DNA of 64,000 nt. Source: Agrobacterium cavarae (lineage in GTDB: Bacteria; Pseudomonadota; Alphaproteobacteria; Rhizobiales; Rhizobiaceae). Positions 61,389 through 64,000 of the stretch are shown here, one piece after another. The stretch is taken from positions 1-64,000 of the forward strand of contig NZ_SISF01000031.1 of the NCBI RefSeq assembly GCF_004310285.1. The letters run 5' to 3'. The notes beneath the pieces are model-generated. The model ran no database searches, had not been told where the DNA came from, and worked only from the letters and a program-made list of their open reading frames with translations. The translations under genes were made by a program, and so were the position numbers. Each line of letters opens with the position of its first letter. Positions within the stretch are counted from its first letter, which is position 1.

Positions 61389-63851
61389 ATGATCAACAAA
61401 CTTGCCACCAACGACCTTCCCCGCCCCGCCCCGCGCAGTTCCGAACCGGATGTGCTTGCCTCTGAAATCATCGAGCGCCTCACCTACCGCATCGGCAAGG
61501 ACGTCAAGGTCGCAAAGCCGCATGACTGGTTGACGGCCACCATTCTCGTCGTTCGCGACCGCATCATCGACAAGTGGATGGAATCCACCCGCAAGGCCTA
61601 TCAGAACGATTCCAAGCGGGTCTATTACCTGTCGCTGGAATTCCTCATCGGCCGGCTGATGCGTGACGCCATTTCCAATCTGGAACTGATGGAGGAAATT
61701 CGCCAGGCACTTACCTCGCTCGGCGTCGAGTTCGACGTGATCGCCGGACTGGAGCCCGATGCCGCACTCGGCAATGGCGGTCTTGGCCGTCTCGCCGCCT
61801 GTTTCATGGAATCCATGGCCACCGTCGATATCGCCGCCTATGGCTACGGCATCCGCTATGTCCACGGCCTGTTCCGCCAGCAGATGGCCGATGGCTGGCA
61901 GGTGGAACTGCCCGAAACCTGGCTTGCCCACGGCAACCCGTGGGAATTCGAGCGGCGTGAAAGCGCCTATGAAATCGGCTTCGGCGGCACGGTGGAAACC
62001 ATTGGCGGCTATGAAGATCCGCAGCGCTTCCTGTGGAAACCGGCCGAGCGCATGATCGCCATGGCCTATGACACGCCGGTGGTCGGCTGGCGCGGCACCC
62101 GCGTCAACACGCTGCGCCTCTGGTCCGCCCAGCCGATCGATCCGATCCTGCTCGATGCCTTCAATGCCGGCGACCACATCGGCGCGCTGCGTGAAAGCAA
62201 CAAGGCCGAGTCCCTCACCCGCGTTCTTTACCCGGCCGACGCAAACCCTGCCGGCCAGGAACTGCGCCTGCGCCAGGAATACTTCTTCTCGTCCGCTTCG
62301 CTGCAGGACATTCTGCGCCGTCACCTGCAGCAATATCCGGATTTCACCAATCTCCCGGACAAGGTCTCCATCCAGCTCAACGATACCCATCCGGCCATAT
62401 CCATTGCCGAAATGATGCGCCTTCTCTGCGACGTGCATGGCATGGATTTCGAAGAGGCCTGGACGATCACCCGTGGCACCTTCTCCTATACCAACCACAC
62501 GCTTCTTCCCGAAGCGCTGGAAAGCTGGCCGGTGCCGCTGCTCGAGCGCCTGCTGCCGCGCCACATGCAGATCATCTACGCGATCAATGCCAACACGCTG
62601 ATCTTCGCCCGCAAGGAGAAGAAGCTCTCGGACGGCCAGATCCGCTCGATCTCGCTGATCGACGAAGGCGGCGAGCGCCGGGTGCGCATGGGCAATCTCG
62701 CCTTTATCGGCTCGCATTCCATCAACGGCGTGTCGGCGCTGCATACCGAGCTGATGAAGGAAACGGTCTTTTCCGACCTGCACATGCTGTTTCCAAACCG
62801 CATCAACAACAAGACCAACGGCATCACCCCACGCCGCTGGCTGATGCAGTGCAATCCGGGCCTGACGAGCCTGATCCGCGACGCCATCGGCGATGCTTTC
62901 ATGGACGATGCCGAGAAGCTTCTCGATCTCGACCGTTTTGCCGAAGATTCCAGCTTCCGCGACAAGTTTGCCGAGATCAAGCGGCAAAACAAGGTGCGCC
63001 TTGCCAACACGGTGGCGCAGCGCATGGGCATCCGCGTCGATCCCTCCGCGCTCTTCGATATCCAGATCAAGCGCATCCACGAATATAAGCGCCAGCTGCT
63101 GAACCTGATCGAGGCGGTCGCCTTATACGACCAAATTCGTTCGCACCCGGAACTGGATTGGGTTCCGCGCGTTAAGTTCTTTGCCGGTAAGGCCGCGCCG
63201 AGTTATCACAACGCCAAGCTTATCATTAAGCTCGCCAACGATATCGCCCGCGTCATCAATAACGATCCGGCAGTGCGTGGGCTTCTGAAAGTGGTATTTA
63301 TTCCGAATTATAACGTCTCGCTGGCCGAAATCATGGTGCCGGCCGCTGACCTGTCGGAGCAGATTTCCACCGCGGGCATGGAAGCCTCGGGCACCGGCAA
63401 CATGAAATTCGCGCTCAATGGCGCACTCACCATCGGCACGCTCGACGGCGCCAATGTCGAGATGCTCGAGCATGTCGGCGAAGACAATATCGTCATCTTC
63501 GGCAAGACCGCCGACGAGGTCGCCAAGGCGCGCTCCGAGGGCCACAATCCGCGCGCCATCATCGAAAATTCGGCCGAGCTTGCTCAAGCCGTCTCTTCGA
63601 TTGCGTCCGGCGTGTTTTCGCCTGACGACCGCTCGCGCTTCACCGGGCTGATGGACGGTCTCTACAACAATGACTGGTTCATGGTCGCCGCCGATTTCGA
63701 TGCCTATGCGCAAGCCCAGCGCGATGTCGATGCCATCTGGAGCAACCCCTCCAGCTGGTTTGAAAAAACCGTTCGCAATACCGCGCGCATGGGCTGGTTC
63801 TCGTCCGACCGGACGATCCGCCAATACGCCACGGAAATCTGGAGAGCCTGA
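61389..63851 (+). CDS. glgP: Glycogen phosphorylase
   Basis: 820 residues, the family's usual length. The pyridoxal phosphate Lys is K673 in GTGNMKFALNGAL, and EASGTGNMKF, KIRHEYKRQ-like KRIHEYKRQLLN and NGGLGRLAACFMESMAT are diagnostic. It releases glucose-1-phosphate from glycogen. Its stop overlaps the next start by one base (TGATGA context), so the glg operon is coupled. Confidence 0.95.
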   Translation: MINKLATNDLPRPAPRSSEPDVLASEIIERLTYRIGKDVKVAKPHDWLTATILVVRDRIIDKWMESTRKAYQNDSKRVYYLSLEFLIGRLMRDAISNLELMEEIRQALTSLGVEFDVIAGLEPDAALGNGGLGRLAACFMESMATVDIAAYGYGIRYVHGLFRQQMADGWQVELPETWLAHGNPWEFERRESAYEIGFGGTVETIGGYEDPQRFLWKPAERMIAMAYDTPVVGWRGTRVNTLRLWSAQPIDPILLDAFNAGDHIGALRESNKAESLTRVLYPADANPAGQELRLRQEYFFSSASLQDILRRHLQQYPDFTNLPDKVSIQLNDTHPAISIAEMMRLLCDVHGMDFEEAWTITRGTFSYTNHTLLPEALESWPVPLLERLLPRHMQIIYAINANTLIFARKEKKLSDGQIRSISLIDEGGERRVRMGNLAFIGSHSINGVSALHTELMKETVFSDLHMLFPNRINNKTNGITPRRWLMQCNPGLTSLIRDAIGDAFMDDAEKLLDLDRFAEDSSFRDKFAEIKRQNKVRLANTVAQRMGIRVDPSALFDIQIKRIHEYKRQLLNLIEAVALYDQIRSHPELDWVPRVKFFAGKAAPSYHNAKLIIKLANDIARVINNDPAVRGLLKVVFIPNYNVSLAEIMVPAADLSEQISTAGMEASGTGNMKFALNGALTIGTLDGANVEMLEHVGEDNIVIFGKTADEVAKARSEGHNPRAIIENSAELAQAVSSIASGVFSPDDRSRFTGLMDGLYNNDWFMVAADFDAYAQAQRDVDAIWSNPSSWFEKTVRNTARMGWFSSDRTIRQYATEIWRA

Positions 63852-64000
63852 TGAAAAAACCGCTCAATTCGGCTGAAGAGAAGACTTTCAACTCCATACC
63901 CACGGCCGAAATCGAGGCAATCAAGAGCGGTTTGCATTCCAATCCTTTTGCGGTGCTCGGCGTCCATCAGACGCCGGGCACTCTCGTCGCCCGCTGTTTT
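63851..64000 (+). CDS. glgB: Glycogen branching enzyme, 5' part
   Basis: 50 residues visible before the window ends. KSGLHSNPFAVLGVHQTPGT matches the N-terminal carbohydrate-binding module of GlgB. Its ATG overlaps the glgP stop, as in the glgPBCA-type operons of Agrobacterium. Confidence 0.88.
   Translation, partial: MKKPLNSAEEKTFNSIPTAEIEAIKSGLHSNPFAVLGVHQTPGTLVARCF

Noticed and set aside
61128..63080. A 650-codon minus-strand open frame
   Set aside because: It is antisense to glgP, which is clearly the coding strand.

Overview
The window is typical of a Rhizobiaceae genome, most likely Agrobacterium or a close relative. The evidence is the GC-rich alphaproteobacterial codon use, a CpdR-type receiver protein, a carbohydrate ABC operon, an Omp25/31-like porin, rhizobial palindromic intergenic repeats, and the start of a glgP-glgB operon.

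Host left arm (1-10511): the 3' part of a CpdR-like receiver protein; tRNA-Val(GAC) with its own promoter and terminator; an ArsR-type regulator; then a five-gene arabinoside operon (GH51 arabinofuranosidase, ABC ATPase, two permeases, binding protein) closed by a strong terminator. Next come an N-acetylglutamate synthase of the NAGS-K type with a decayed kinase domain, coupled to a CASTOR-like ACT protein, then a DUF2256 mini-protein and a DedA protein.

Prophage (about 10530-48637, mostly minus strand): a podovirus-like prophage combining a Bordetella BPP-1-type head module with T7-like internal virion and tail proteins. Reading leftward from the right end, the order is: CI-type repressor and operators (47.3-48.2 kb); a tightly coupled operon of small early genes (43.7-47.3 kb); terminase small and large subunits, portal, scaffold, major capsid and cement proteins; tail tubes; ejection proteins; tail fibre and appendage proteins; and a lysis cassette (holin, SAR endolysin, overlapping spanins, coiled-coil membrane protein). 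I found no integrase. Five sets of genes run on the plus strand against the virion operons: the repressor and a neighbour, a lipoprotein, a small soluble protein, a small membrane protein, and a 3.4-kb array of five paralogous exported proteins (26177-29601).

The most novel item is that five-paralog array. Each protein has a signal peptide, a conserved W-G-x-F-x-x-W / C / N-x-K-W-x-S / EFK-x-S / F-Y-E-G-K-E-I-A / A-C-Q core, and in four of five a C-terminal tail built from D-P-F-A-K units. I do not recognise a named family. Also notable are anti-Shine-Dalgarno hairpins in the only sizeable non-coding gap of the early operon, exact 14-bp CI operators that imply a leaderless early transcript, and a single-base frameshift in a small tail gene.

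Host right arm (48.9-64.0 kb): an outer-membrane beta-barrel protein, a hotdog thioesterase, a small membrane protein, an SbmA-like ABC protein with a broken ATPase site, a three-gene transglutaminase / circularly permuted ATP-grasp / alpha-E cluster, a TadG-like von Willebrand factor A protein, glycogen phosphorylase, and the beginning of glycogen branching enzyme.
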